A stretch of DNA of 64,000 nucleotides from Treponema vincentii F0403 (GTDB taxonomy: Bacteria > Spirochaetota > Spirochaetia > Treponematales > Treponemataceae). A program made the position numbers and the translations under genes. The stretch is from positions 1-64,000 of the forward strand of contig NZ_KE332512.1 in assembly GCF_000412995.1 (NCBI RefSeq), given 5' to 3'. A model generated the notes under the pieces. It worked only from the letters and a program-made list of their open reading frames with translations. It had not been told where the DNA came from and did no database searches. Of this stretch, positions 46,351 to 54,345 are shown piece by piece (the first letter of the stretch is position 1; every line of letters starts with the position of its first letter).

Positions 46351-47822
46351 GGATCAACTCCTTTTAGTCCAAATGTGGTTCTTGTTTTAACCGGCTCATA
46401 CGCGTAGGTCTGATACCCTGCTTCATAGCTTTGCAGCTCTGCATAGTGAGCCATTACTTTTGCGATACACGCATCGCCGTGCCGTCGTACCCTGCTTGAG
46501 CCGGTACGATCTGTAACCAGCGGCACTCCCTGTACAACTTTTACCACCGTAAAATCATCACGGATAAAAAGATCATCCGGCACGCTTGCTGTTTTTTCTT
46601 CAAACGCGCTTTTTAATTTGGGAAAATACTCGGCGTACCATTTGCGTGAAAGCATCACTTGATACACATACCCCGGCCATTCCTGCGCGGCAAGTTCGGC
46701 AATCATCTGTCCGTTTCCCCGTGAGTCAAAGGCGGCGCCTTCCAAATTACTCACGGTATTTCCGACAAGCTGTATCAGCTGCCATTGTTGGGCAAACGGA
46801 ATATTGCGCAATTCAATGACGCAGAGTGTTTGGGAAACACCTTCTTTGAGTATTCCATCAAGCCAGATAACGGTTAAGTCTCCGGAGCGAGCAAAGTCTT
46901 CACCGATAACAACCGGATTGCGCGTTCCTTGTAAAACCGGCTTTATCTCTTTGAACCATTTTTGAATGGTACGCTCCCGCTTCCATTCGTTTTCAAATGT
47001 GAAGGTATCGCTTTCGGTAAACCGGAATACCGGCGCATCTTTTTTGATACTGTCAATGAGGGAGCGCGGGAAATACTGCGTCCCGTTTGCACGCGGCACA
47101 CAATATAATTCTTCATCCGCGCCATCGCCGTAATCTTTAATGAGCGAAGCAAGCCACGCTGCTTCTTTTTCCGCACTCCATACCTCTCCTTTGACTTCAC
47201 AAATGCGCTTGTATAAACCATCACTCAAGGCATCATCAATCGTGGTACGGTGCAGCGAGTACTCTTTTTTGCCATCGTGAATCTCTTTGACTAAATCATT
47301 AAACGGATTATCTTCCCCGTCATGGGTACTCAAAATAGCAACCGAGCCGCCCCACATCAAAAGCGCTAACGCTGCTTTTAACAGTTCCGATAAATCATCG
47401 CAGAATGCCGCCTCATCAATAACGACATGTCCCTGCTTTGAGCGAAGCGAGCGCGGTACAGACGGCAGTCCCCAAATCTCAAACCCTGAATCAAAGCGGA
47501 TTTTATAAACGGTAATGTCTTTATCTTCATCTTTGATCACCGTCTCTTCCATATCGGAGCAGGCGATGTTCAATAGCTTTGCCCAAAATGCGGCATCATT
47601 GACAAACTGCTGCGTCATTTCTTTTGCATACGAAAGATAGTAACAGTTCATCCCGCCGTCAGTGCGTGAAAGCGCTGCCAGTAATACCGCATAGAGCGCT
47701 TCTACATACGAAGCTCCGATACGGCGGCTTTTTTCCCAGACCTTTACTTTTGATGTGTCTTGGAGCCAGCGGCTTTGGTAGTCAAGTAAGATGTTTTTGC
47801 TTAATGCTTCCGAGATGGTCAT
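46329..47822 (-). CDS. Terminase large subunit (Mu gp28)
   Basis: 497 aa. ATPase core: a variant Walker A (EKSRRIGASYVEAL, about 30-43) and Walker B (HVVIDEAAF, about 132-140). The nuclease domain follows: VVIGEDFARSGDLTVIWLD and AAFDSRGNGQMIAELAA. It packages DNA into the prohead. ATG 47822 overlaps the small terminase stop by four bases. Confidence 0.93.
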   Translation of the reverse strand: MTISEALSKNILLDYQSRWLQDTSKVKVWEKSRRIGASYVEALYAVLLAALSRTDGGMNCYYLSYAKEMTQQFVNDAAFWAKLLNIACSDMEETVIKDEDKDITVYKIRFDSGFEIWGLPSVPRSLRSKQGHVVIDEAAFCDDLSELLKAALALLMWGGSVAILSTHDGEDNPFNDLVKEIHDGKKEYSLHRTTIDDALSDGLYKRICEVKGEVWSAEKEAAWLASLIKDYGDGADEELYCVPRANGTQYFPRSLIDSIKKDAPVFRFTESDTFTFENEWKRERTIQKWFKEIKPVLQGTRNPVVIGEDFARSGDLTVIWLDGILKEGVSQTLCVIELRNIPFAQQWQLIQLVGNTVSNLEGAAFDSRGNGQMIAELAAQEWPGYVYQVMLSRKWYAEYFPKLKSAFEEKTASVPDDLFIRDDFTVVKVVQGVPLVTDRTGSSRVRRHGDACIAKVMAHYAELQSYEAGYQTYAYEPVKTRTTFGLKGVDPWDGWDD

Positions 47823-48376
47823 GCTTGTATCCTAAACACTTCGGCAAGAATGGTTTCCATTGCCTCTTTACTCACGCCTTTTTTCTTCCCAACCGCTTCA
47901 ACCTTTGCTGCCGTCTCTTTAAGGATGAGCTCTTTGATGGCATCTTCCCGCTCGGCATTAAGCTTTTCAGCATGTTCCAATTCCTTCAAGCCGCGAGAGA
48001 CTTTAAAAATCACTTCGGTCATGAGCTTCGGATCGACATCCTTGCTTTCCTTTAATTCTTCCAGTTCACAGATAAGGTCAAAAGCGACAAGCCGTATCTG
48101 CTCATTTACTACTTTACCCAGCTTGTTCCGCGTGTCGCTGCCGTACTTTTCTAAATAGGCTTCCGCAACCTCGCGAGCTTGTCGGTTTTTTTCGGCAAAT
48201 TTTTTCATTCTAAGTGCATAGCGGTTAAGTGAGCTTTTTGAGATTAGCGGCTCTCCCGCTTCCGCATTGATGGCATCAACGATTTCAAGCTGGGTTACGT
48301 CCGGCCGGTTCAGTAGCTCGATCAGGCGCTTGCGTAACGGTTCTGGCAGCTTATCAACGGCACTTTTCTGTCCCAT
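47819..48376 (-). CDS. Terminase small subunit (DUF3486, Mu gp27)
   Basis: 185 aa. Starts SAVDKLPEPLRKRLIELLNR and includes TQLEIVDAINAEAGEPLISK, the DUF3486 pattern with a helix-turn-helix (about 25-60). A coiled-coil rest follows (AEKNRQAREVAEAYLEKYG). It recognises phage DNA for packaging. Four-base overlap with the large subunit. Confidence 0.88.
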   Translation of the reverse strand: MGQKSAVDKLPEPLRKRLIELLNRPDVTQLEIVDAINAEAGEPLISKSSLNRYALRMKKFAEKNRQAREVAEAYLEKYGSDTRNKLGKVVNEQIRLVAFDLICELEELKESKDVDPKLMTEVIFKVSRGLKELEHAEKLNAEREDAIKELILKETAAKVEAVGKKKGVSKEAMETILAEVFRIQA

Positions 48377-48399
48377 CTTTTTACCCTCTCGTAAAGCGC

Positions 48400-48693
48400 T
48401 TAATCCATAAAAGGCGGCTCAATGCCCTCTACTCGGCAATAGCCAAGTGCGACATCCAGCCCTGCGCGGGTAAGGTGCGCTAATACAAGACCTTTATCAG
48501 AAAGCCGCTCTGCCATAACAAAGCCGCGCACTTCAAGCCAGTTGATAAGCGTATTCACATCAGCAAGGCTGACCGTATGTCCGTATGTTTTTAAAAGCCG
48601 CTGGAGCATTTCGTTTGAAAGCGTCCTGCTTGCGTCTTTTTCAAGTCCCTGTAAAATGATACTGCGTTGGTTCGGTAAAAATATATGTTCCAT
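48400..48693 (-). CDS. Mu gp26-like winged-helix protein
   Basis: 97 aa. A winged-helix-like core (SNEMLQRLLKTYGHTVSLAD, VNTLINWLEVRGFVMAERLS). This matches the small VpaChn25-type protein that precedes the small terminase in Mu-like phages. Likely a DNA-packaging accessory. AAGGAG upstream supports ATG 48693. Confidence 0.75.
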   Translation of the reverse strand: MEHIFLPNQRSIILQGLEKDASRTLSNEMLQRLLKTYGHTVSLADVNTLINWLEVRGFVMAERLSDKGLVLAHLTRAGLDVALGYCRVEGIEPPFMD

Positions 48694-48731
48694 CTTCCTT
48701 AAATCTCCTTTCTGCGCATTGTTTGTGTCGG

Positions 48732-49046
48732 CTATCTCCGCGGTGTGTTATTGATGAACCAGCCTTGAATCTGCTTCAAAATATTATTCATGCCTTTCAT
48801 CTCTCCTTCGATATTACTTAACCGCTGGCCAAGACCATCGCTTACGGTCTTTTGAAGTTCCGCAACGACATCCTCAAGTTTTTCGATGCGCTCTTCTTGC
48901 TTTTTAATCTTTGCATCGGCGGAGTTTTGTACGCCGGCTATTTTTGCTTCAACCTTCTTTTTATGATTTGCCCAAAGCCCGCCGAAAAATCCGGTTGTGG
49001 CTATGAAGCTGCCGATACAAGCAAGGATAAATTTGACTATTTCCAT
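48732..49046 (-). CDS. DUF2730-like membrane coiled-coil protein
   Basis: 104 aa: one N-terminal TM (EIVKFILACIGSFIATTGFF) and a long coiled coil (ADAKIKKQEERIEKLEDVVA). This is the gp25/DUF2730 type of Mu-like phages, between lysis and terminase genes. The ATG at 49046 begins MEIVKF; the upstream in-frame extension is basic and has no ribosome site. Confidence 0.7.
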   Translation of the reverse strand: MEIVKFILACIGSFIATTGFFGGLWANHKKKVEAKIAGVQNSADAKIKKQEERIEKLEDVVAELQKTVSDGLGQRLSNIEGEMKGMNNILKQIQGWFINNTPRR

Positions 49047-49063
49047 CTGTTTACCATTCAAGG

Positions 49064-49477
49064 CTATCTTAATTGCAGCGCAATTCCGATGCCGACTCCT
49101 CCTGCCAATCCGATACTTACCCCGCCTAAACTCCATAGCCACTTTTTGCGCCGTTCCGCTTTCAAAAGTGTTTCAAAGCCTTCCGCTTGTGTTTTCCAAT
49201 ATGCAACATCGGGTTTATATTCAAGGACTCCTTGTTTATAACCGGCGTTATACGCTTCCGTGATACTCTTTTCCGCTTCTTCAACGACAATATCAAGGAG
49301 TTCCTGAACTTCCAGCCCCGTGTAGTTTCTCGTTAAGTCGATGCTGAACTTCGAGCCGGAAGCGGTCGGTGATGGATTGCTTTTCTCGGCGTAAAGTGTC
49401 AGCACAAGCGGAAGCAGCAGCAAGATCGCTCGCAGGCGTTTGTTCAATTTCTTGTCTCGTGTGTTCTTTTGCAGCAT
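49064..49477 (-). CDS. Exported lysis-region protein, possible spanin partner
   Basis: 137 aa. N-terminal signal or anchor (KRLRAILLLLPLVLTLYAEKSN) and a C-terminal TM (WLWSLGGVSIGLAGGVGIGIAL). No lipobox cysteine, so it is not an Rz1 lipoprotein. It overlaps the next ORF (49293-49607) by 185 bp in another frame, as spanin pairs often do. Confidence 0.55.
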   Translation of the reverse strand: MLQKNTRDKKLNKRLRAILLLLPLVLTLYAEKSNPSPTASGSKFSIDLTRNYTGLEVQELLDIVVEEAEKSITEAYNAGYKQGVLEYKPDVAYWKTQAEGFETLLKAERRKKWLWSLGGVSIGLAGGVGIGIALQLR

Positions 49478-49607
49478 GAGATTTCTCCTCTATTGTTTGC
49501 TCATCTTCTTTACTACGGCGGTTCAACAGGATAAACCCGATAACGGCAGCCGCCGAAGCGATGACTGCCCAAAGAATAATGCCTACCTGTTTAATCTTAG
49601 CGAACAT
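49293..49607 (-). CDS. Rz-like inner-membrane protein
   Basis: 104 aa. One N-terminal TM (QVGIILWAVIASAAAVIGFI), then a charged helical periplasmic part ending LNEKLHGAGSSGTP. This is the inner-membrane spanin layout. It lies after the holin-like gene and overlaps the 137-aa gene. No similarity was checked. Confidence 0.55.
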   Translation of the reverse strand: MFAKIKQVGIILWAVIASAAAVIGFILLNRRSKEDEQTIEEKSHAAKEHTRQEIEQTPASDLAAASACADTLRREKQSITDRFRLEVQHRLNEKLHGAGSSGTP

Positions 49608-49836
49608 CGTCGGGCTTTCCTTTGAAGATATTGTTTATCCAGATCGACGCATCAACTGGCAAAAACACCCCTTTGCAAAAGCCTCCGGCGAGCAGTGCAT
49701 CAGTCATTGCAATATGCGTAATGCCGCACGCATTCAAGATAAATGATACAATAACCAGTAAAATACCGACTCCCGCCATAATGTTGGATACGGTTTTCAT
49801 GCTGATTTCCTTTTTCGCTTCTGCTTGTTGTTCCAC
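49597..49836 (-). CDS. Holin-like protein
   Basis: 79 aa, probably starting GTG 49836 (GGAGG seven bases upstream). A basic N-terminus is followed by hydrophobic segments (SNIMAGVGILLVIVSFILNA, then MTDALLAGGFCKGVFLPVDA). It lies between the cell-wall enzyme and Rz-like genes. Longer ATG start (49893) has no ribosome site. Confidence 0.6.
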   Translation of the reverse strand: MEQQAEAKKEISMKTVSNIMAGVGILLVIVSFILNACGITHIAMTDALLAGGFCKGVFLPVDASIWINNIFKGKPDDVR

Positions 49837-49950
49837 AATGCTACCTCCGTTATGAGTTTTATTTTTAAGCGGCGGTATCTCCAGCCGCTTCATAAGGTCT
49901 TCAAAATAGCGAGATTCTTTAAAATCCCTTGAGACGATTTGTCAGCAGTG

Positions 49951-50505
49951 TTAGAGTCCCCTTCCTTGTACGGATAAGATACCTGCGATTTCGTCTCCGG
50001 CTTGTACGCCGTGTGCTTTTAGTGTTTGATTGAAAAGTTCCAAGTCTTTGGATGAGAGAATAAAGCAGCCCGCACTCCATGCGTAGGTCGTGTCTGTTCC
50101 TTTTGAAAATGAGAACCGATCATGTATCAGCCAGCGGCCGGTCTGGTAGCCGCCTTTCGTAGTCTGCATCGCGTTACGGTCAATTTTTTGTCCGTCAATA
50201 TCGACCGTCTGTGTAATAGCGTGGATTTGTCCATGAAATTTCCGCGGAGGCACGAAGCACCGCACGGTAAAATCTCCGGCGGCAATGCTGTCTCCGTAAG
50301 AAACGGTATCTCCGGGCAGCATATCACCGAAGCAATAATTTGCAACGCTCTGACATTTGCATTTGAAAAGCTCGGTATCATCATTCAGCAAAATGAAATC
50401 GTCGAGGCTATTATTTTTCCAGTTATTTGAAAAGCTATCAGGTTTATCCGGTTCGGCTTTGAAATCGTAAGATTCTACATACCGGATTATATGAAGATGC
50501 AGCAT
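49951..50505 (-). CDS. Putative endolysin with L,D-transpeptidase-like SAGC motif
   Basis: 184 aa, no signal peptide. The C-terminal half contains GGYQTGRWLIHDRFSFSKG then WSAGCFILSSKDLELFNQ; a His followed by S-x-GC is the catalytic arrangement of L,D-transpeptidase/YkuD-like enzymes. As first gene of the lysis module, next to a holin, it is probably the phage peptidoglycan enzyme. AAGGAG lies eight bases before ATG 50505, so the longer start is rejected. Confidence 0.6.
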   Translation of the reverse strand: MLHLHIIRYVESYDFKAEPDKPDSFSNNWKNNSLDDFILLNDDTELFKCKCQSVANYCFGDMLPGDTVSYGDSIAAGDFTVRCFVPPRKFHGQIHAITQTVDIDGQKIDRNAMQTTKGGYQTGRWLIHDRFSFSKGTDTTYAWSAGCFILSSKDLELFNQTLKAHGVQAGDEIAGILSVQGRGL

Positions 50506-50785
50506 AGTAAGGCTCCTTATCTTGTCAGTCATGTAAGAGCCTAGTATTTTTTTACATTAAATATCAGATAACGATTATTAAAAAAGTAGCCTTTTTACCG
50601 GAATATACTCAAGAAAATACCGGTCATTTAATTACACCCTATGTAATCCCTCTTTCATATTTTTCCCATTAAATCCCGCCTTTTCCCGCTAAATCCCGTC
50701 TATTCTCCGGCATTAGGCATTCTATTTGATGGCGCATAGAATATGGGCTTGCGAAGATAGAATAACCGGCTTATACTAGACCGAT
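50506..50785. other. Right prophage edge and intergenic region
   Basis: No gene. It contains the right-edge motif ATTACACCCTATG (50631-50643), the 20-bp tandem repeat (50661-50700) and an inverted repeat ATTCTAT...ATAGAAT (50719-50742). The late promoter of the lysis module should lie in 50510-50600, but no hexamer pair is convincing. Confidence 0.5.
50661..50700. repeat. Two 20-bp tandem repeats
   Basis: TTTTCCCATTAAATCCCGCC at 50661-50680 is followed directly by a copy with three changes (50681-50700). They lie about 20 bp outside the right-edge motif. They could be transposase binding sites of the phage end, or operators for the host gene at 50786. Confidence 0.7.
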
Positions 50786-50786
50786 A
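50749..50786 (+). promoter_or_regulatory. Candidate leaderless promoter
   Basis: TTGCGA (50749-50754), 17 bases, TATACT (50772-50777). The ATG of the next gene is at 50786, about where transcription should start. No Shine-Dalgarno is visible. Confidence 0.5.
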
Positions 50787-51664
50787 TGCGGTTTTTTGAT
50801 AGGTTTTTCCGCTGGGTAAAAGGCCCCCAAATATATGCGCTGGTCGGCGGCAACGGCACGGGGAAAAGTTTTAGGGCACGGCTTGTTGCCCAAAGATACG
50901 GAATAGATTTGATTATCGATGACGGATTGGTCATTAAAGGCGATAAAATACTTGCGGGACATTCTGCAAAACGGGAAAAAACATTTTTGGCGGCAGTAAA
51001 AGTCGCGGTTTTCGACGATAAGCAGCATCGGGATGAGGCCGCAAAGGTGCTTCATCAGTTCAGCCGAAAGAAAGTGCTGATTTTAGGCACATCCGATAAG
51101 ATGGTTAATAAGATTGCGGCGCGGCTGCAAATTCCGCCCCCGCAAAAAATTATCCGCATTGAAGATATTGCGACAAGGGAAGAAATTGAAACCGCCATCC
51201 GGAGCCGCCGGCTTGAAGGAAAGCATGTTATCCCCGTGCCGTCTGTTGAGGTAAAACGGAACTATCCACAAATATTTTATGATAAAATACGGCTGCTGTT
51301 CCGTAATGCAAGTACAGGGCACTTAAAAGAAGAAGAAACGTTATTTGAAAAATCGGTTGTGCGTCCTGAGTTTTCTAAAGTTTATTCGGCTCAAGTTTCC
51401 GATACGGCTTTAAAAGAAATGGTGATGCAGTATACAGTGCAGTATGACAGCGCTGTAAATATTAAGAAAATTACCGTTCAAACCGAGGATAACGGTTATA
51501 GAGTCATTATGATGGTGGATATGCCTGCCGGTCCCGATTTGGCGGGCAGAATATTGGCATTGAAGGACTTTATCATAAAAAATATCGAACGGTATTCAGG
51601 GATTTTTATAGAAGACTTTAATATCGTATTAAATCAGATGATCGATATACAAACGGAGGCCTAA
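50786..51664 (+). CDS. P-loop nucleotide-binding protein
   Basis: 292 aa, cytoplasmic. A Walker A motif YALVGGNGTGKSFRARLVAQ sits at residues 17-36; no clear Walker B acid pair is seen. The C-terminal 110 residues (YTVQYDSAVNIKKITVQTED, then LALKDFIIKNIERYSG) resemble the Asp23/alkaline-shock-like fold. The combination is unusual. It is followed by a GH2 gene one base later. The start may be leaderless. Function unknown. Confidence 0.7.
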   Translation: MRFFDRFFRWVKGPQIYALVGGNGTGKSFRARLVAQRYGIDLIIDDGLVIKGDKILAGHSAKREKTFLAAVKVAVFDDKQHRDEAAKVLHQFSRKKVLILGTSDKMVNKIAARLQIPPPQKIIRIEDIATREEIETAIRSRRLEGKHVIPVPSVEVKRNYPQIFYDKIRLLFRNASTGHLKEEETLFEKSVVRPEFSKVYSAQVSDTALKEMVMQYTVQYDSAVNIKKITVQTEDNGYRVIMMVDMPAGPDLAGRILALKDFIIKNIERYSGIFIEDFNIVLNQMIDIQTEA

Positions 51665-51665
51665 A

Positions 51666-53936
51666 GTGGCACGAACATTAATACCTTTATGGCAACATTG
51701 GCAATTTGCGGATAGTTTTGAAGAACAATACCTGCAACGTGATTGCGATGAAACACATTTTACCGAAATACAGCTTCCGCATACGGTGAAAGAACTACCG
51801 TATCATTATTTTGATGAAAAAATATATCAATTCCATTCCTGCTATAGAAAGAAGTTTGCCGTATCCCCTCAACTGCAAGATATGCGCCTTTTTATCGACT
51901 TTGACGGAGTGATGTGCTATGCAAAGGTCTTTGTAAACGGGCAGTTTGCCGGAGAACACAAAGGTGGGTATGTTCCTTTTTCCGTTGAGATTACTCAATA
52001 TGTTGACTATGGGGAAGAAGAAACAAATGTACTGGCCGTGTACGTCGATTCGACGGAGCGGGCGGATATTCCTCCATTCGGCGGGATGGTAGATTACCTT
52101 TGCTACGGAGGTATTTACCGCGATGTTACCTTGCGTGCGGTGCCTCACTGTCATATCGAATCGGTTTATGCCCGGCCTGTATCCGTTTTAACGGCGGAGA
52201 AAAGCTTGCAGGTGGACATCGCGATTGCACACAGCGACCGGATGAATAAGCCGATTAATATTTTGATAGCACTCTTTGATTCCCGAAATAAAAAACGGGC
52301 GGAGTTACATAAATCGCTTGTCGTGTCCGTTCCGTCCCTTACATTATCGATGCTTATGGATGAATTAACCGGCTTAAAATTGTGGACGCTGGAAAAGCCC
52401 GAGCTGTACCGTGTTGAGGTATCTTTATTGGAAGACGGCGCGGTATGTGATAGCGTTTCAACCCGTATCGGTTTCCGCGTTGCCGAATTTACTCCGGAAG
52501 GTTTTTTCTTAAACGGAAAGCCGCTAAAGCTGCGCGGTTTAAACCGGCATCAGTCTTTTCCATACATCGGTTACGCGATGCCTCAGCGGGTACAGCAAAA
52601 AGATGCGGATATCCTAAAGTATGAACTCGGTGTCAATATCGTCCGTACCTCGCATTATCCTCAGTCGCCGTATTTTTTAGACCGCTGCGATGAAATCGGG
52701 CTGTTGGTTTTTGAAGAAATGCCCGGCTGGCAGCATATCGGCGATTCCGCGTGGCAGGATATCAGCTGCGAAAATATCCGGAAGATGATTGCCAGAGACC
52801 GGAATCATCCTTCTATTATATTGTGGGGAGTACGCATCAATGAGTCGCCCGATTGCACGGATTTTTACCAGCAGACAAATATGATAGCCCGTGAACTCGA
52901 TCCGTACCGACAAACCGGCGGTGTCCGATGTATCGAAAAGAGCGAATGTTTTGAAGACGTTTATACGATGAACGACTTTATTTACGGCTCGCAAGGATTA
53001 CCGGCATGCACTGCAGCCGGAACGGTGCGCGCGCTTCGATTTCAGCGCGAGGTTACCGGACAGCCGGATTTGCTTCCATACCTCGTAACCGAATTCGGCG
53101 GGCATATCTACCCGACAAAACGGTTCGACCAAGAAGAACGGCTGATCGAGCATGCAAAACTTCACCTTGCGGTACAAAATGCCGCCGCCCTCGACCCGCA
53201 AAAGTGCGGCGCAATCGGCTGGTGCGCTTTTGACTATAATACTCATGCAAACTTCGGTTCGGGCGACCGTATTTGCTACCACGGCGTGATGGATATGTTC
53301 CGCATTCCTAAATTTGCCGCAAGCGTGTATGCAAGTCAGCAGCCTGCAGAAAGCCGCCCGGTGTTGGAACCGTTAACCCGCTATACCGTCGGGGATCGTG
53401 CCGTCGGCGGGATTGCGCCGCTTACCATCTGTACGAACTGCGAGGCAGTCCGGCTTACCATCGGGGAAAAAGATTTGGGGCTTTTCTATCCTGCCTTTGA
53501 CCGCTATCCCGGACTTGAGCATCCGCCCGTTATTATCGATAACCTTCCGAGTGTGTGGGGCGGCGCATGGGAAGATGCCGTATTCATCGGTTATCATAAC
53601 GGTAAAGAATGTATTACCCGACGGTTTGCCGCAAACCCCATACCGGCACAGCTTGTACTTACCGCCGATGAAACGAAGCTCCGTGCCGACATCCCCGACG
53701 CAGTCCGCTTTGTTGTGCGGCTGCTTGATCAGGCGGGCAATGAATTACCCTATAGCTCCGAGGTAGTGCAGATTAAATTAAAAGGCTCCGCGAAGATTAT
53801 CGGACCGCAGGGATTTGCCCTCATCGGCGGCTCCCGCGCTTTTTGGATTAAGACGCTCGGCAACGTCGGTACGGTAAAAGTTTCCGCGCAGACAAGCGAA
53901 TTTAAAAGCGAAACCGTTTCCGTCCGCATCCGGTAA
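51666..53936 (+). CDS. Glycoside hydrolase family 2 enzyme
   Basis: 756 aa, no signal peptide, so intracellular. Three GH2 parts in order: N-terminal jelly roll (1-180), immunoglobulin-like (180-275) and TIM barrel (about 275-575), then C-terminal beta domains. The acid/base Glu is E393 (GVRINES), the nucleophile E476 (TEFGG). It hydrolyses beta-galactosides, glucuronides or mannosides; substrate is not readable. Start is GTG 51666 with GGAGG upstream. It may degrade sugars brought in by the upstream ABC importer, but the genes are unlinked by the prophage. Confidence 0.9.
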   Translation: MARTLIPLWQHWQFADSFEEQYLQRDCDETHFTEIQLPHTVKELPYHYFDEKIYQFHSCYRKKFAVSPQLQDMRLFIDFDGVMCYAKVFVNGQFAGEHKGGYVPFSVEITQYVDYGEEETNVLAVYVDSTERADIPPFGGMVDYLCYGGIYRDVTLRAVPHCHIESVYARPVSVLTAEKSLQVDIAIAHSDRMNKPINILIALFDSRNKKRAELHKSLVVSVPSLTLSMLMDELTGLKLWTLEKPELYRVEVSLLEDGAVCDSVSTRIGFRVAEFTPEGFFLNGKPLKLRGLNRHQSFPYIGYAMPQRVQQKDADILKYELGVNIVRTSHYPQSPYFLDRCDEIGLLVFEEMPGWQHIGDSAWQDISCENIRKMIARDRNHPSIILWGVRINESPDCTDFYQQTNMIARELDPYRQTGGVRCIEKSECFEDVYTMNDFIYGSQGLPACTAAGTVRALRFQREVTGQPDLLPYLVTEFGGHIYPTKRFDQEERLIEHAKLHLAVQNAAALDPQKCGAIGWCAFDYNTHANFGSGDRICYHGVMDMFRIPKFAASVYASQQPAESRPVLEPLTRYTVGDRAVGGIAPLTICTNCEAVRLTIGEKDLGLFYPAFDRYPGLEHPPVIIDNLPSVWGGAWEDAVFIGYHNGKECITRRFAANPIPAQLVLTADETKLRADIPDAVRFVVRLLDQAGNELPYSSEVVQIKLKGSAKIIGPQGFALIGGSRAFWIKTLGNVGTVKVSAQTSEFKSETVSVRIR

Positions 53937-53985
53937 TTTCAGAATCGGCATTCGTGCCGCTTCCGTAAGCCTTTTGAAATAGCCT

Positions 53986-54192
53986 GTTGAGTAGTGTACA
54001 TCCATGTACACTACTCAACGACGAGTTTGCGTTGCAAACTCGCTACTGCTTATAACCACGGACATCCTTGTCCGTTCTGAAACGGCGAAGATTGTCAGTA
54101 GCGGCATGGATGCCGCTTGTGCTAAGCAGAAGCGATGTTTCGGTTGTACCGAAACTCGCAGCCAAAAGTGTACAAGGATGTACACTTTTGGC
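53986..54192. repeat. Array of six perfect hairpins
   Basis: Stem positions and lengths: 53986-54001/54004-54019 (16 bp), 54022-54030/54034-54042 (9 bp), 54058-54064/54069-54075 (7 bp), 54100-54107/54110-54117 (8 bp), 54138-54144/54148-54154 (7 bp), 54161-54174/54179-54192 (14 bp). Loops are two to four bases. Four share a loop theme of ATCC/GGAT near GTACA or GACA. They are not copies of one unit, since the arms differ. Confidence 0.85.
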
Positions 54193-54234
54193 GTAGCGAC
54201 AACGCAGATGTGCCGTATATTTCAAAAGAGATGG

Positions 54235-54264
54235 TTGACATACCCCCATATCTAGTGTTATTAT
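54235..54264 (+). promoter_or_regulatory. Promoter of the nrdG operon
   Basis: TTGACA (54235-54240), 18 bases, TATTAT (54259-54264). It is the best promoter ahead of the 54346 gene. The following palindrome begins about 11 bases after the predicted start point. Confidence 0.65.
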
Positions 54265-54281
54265 AGCAAATATAAGCATAA

Positions 54282-54315
54282 TTAACGCTATATGGATAAA
54301 GTTATATAGCGTTAA
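54282..54315. promoter_or_regulatory. Palindrome in the nrdG leader
   Basis: TTAACGCTATAT and its exact complement (54304-54315) are separated by ten bases. It lies downstream of the promoter, so a bound repressor would block transcription, or the mRNA would fold. It does not closely match the NrdR box I know. Confidence 0.55.
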
Positions 54316-54345
54316 AATAACTCTATAAAAGGCGGGTGAGAAATC

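Larger units (their letters stand above)
53937..54345. other. Intergenic region with hairpin array and promoter
   Basis: About 409 bp without a credible gene. It holds six consecutive perfect hairpins (53986-54192), a good promoter (54235-54264) and a long palindrome (54282-54315). An 83-codon frame reads through the hairpins, but its composition follows the palindromes and it has no ribosome site. Confidence 0.7.

Noticed and set aside
53986-54192. CRISPR array
   Set aside because: Stems differ in sequence and spacing and there is no repeated unit with unique spacers; no cas genes in the window.
54004-54255. 83-codon ORF across the hairpin array
   Set aside because: No ribosome site; the frame is created by the palindromes themselves.
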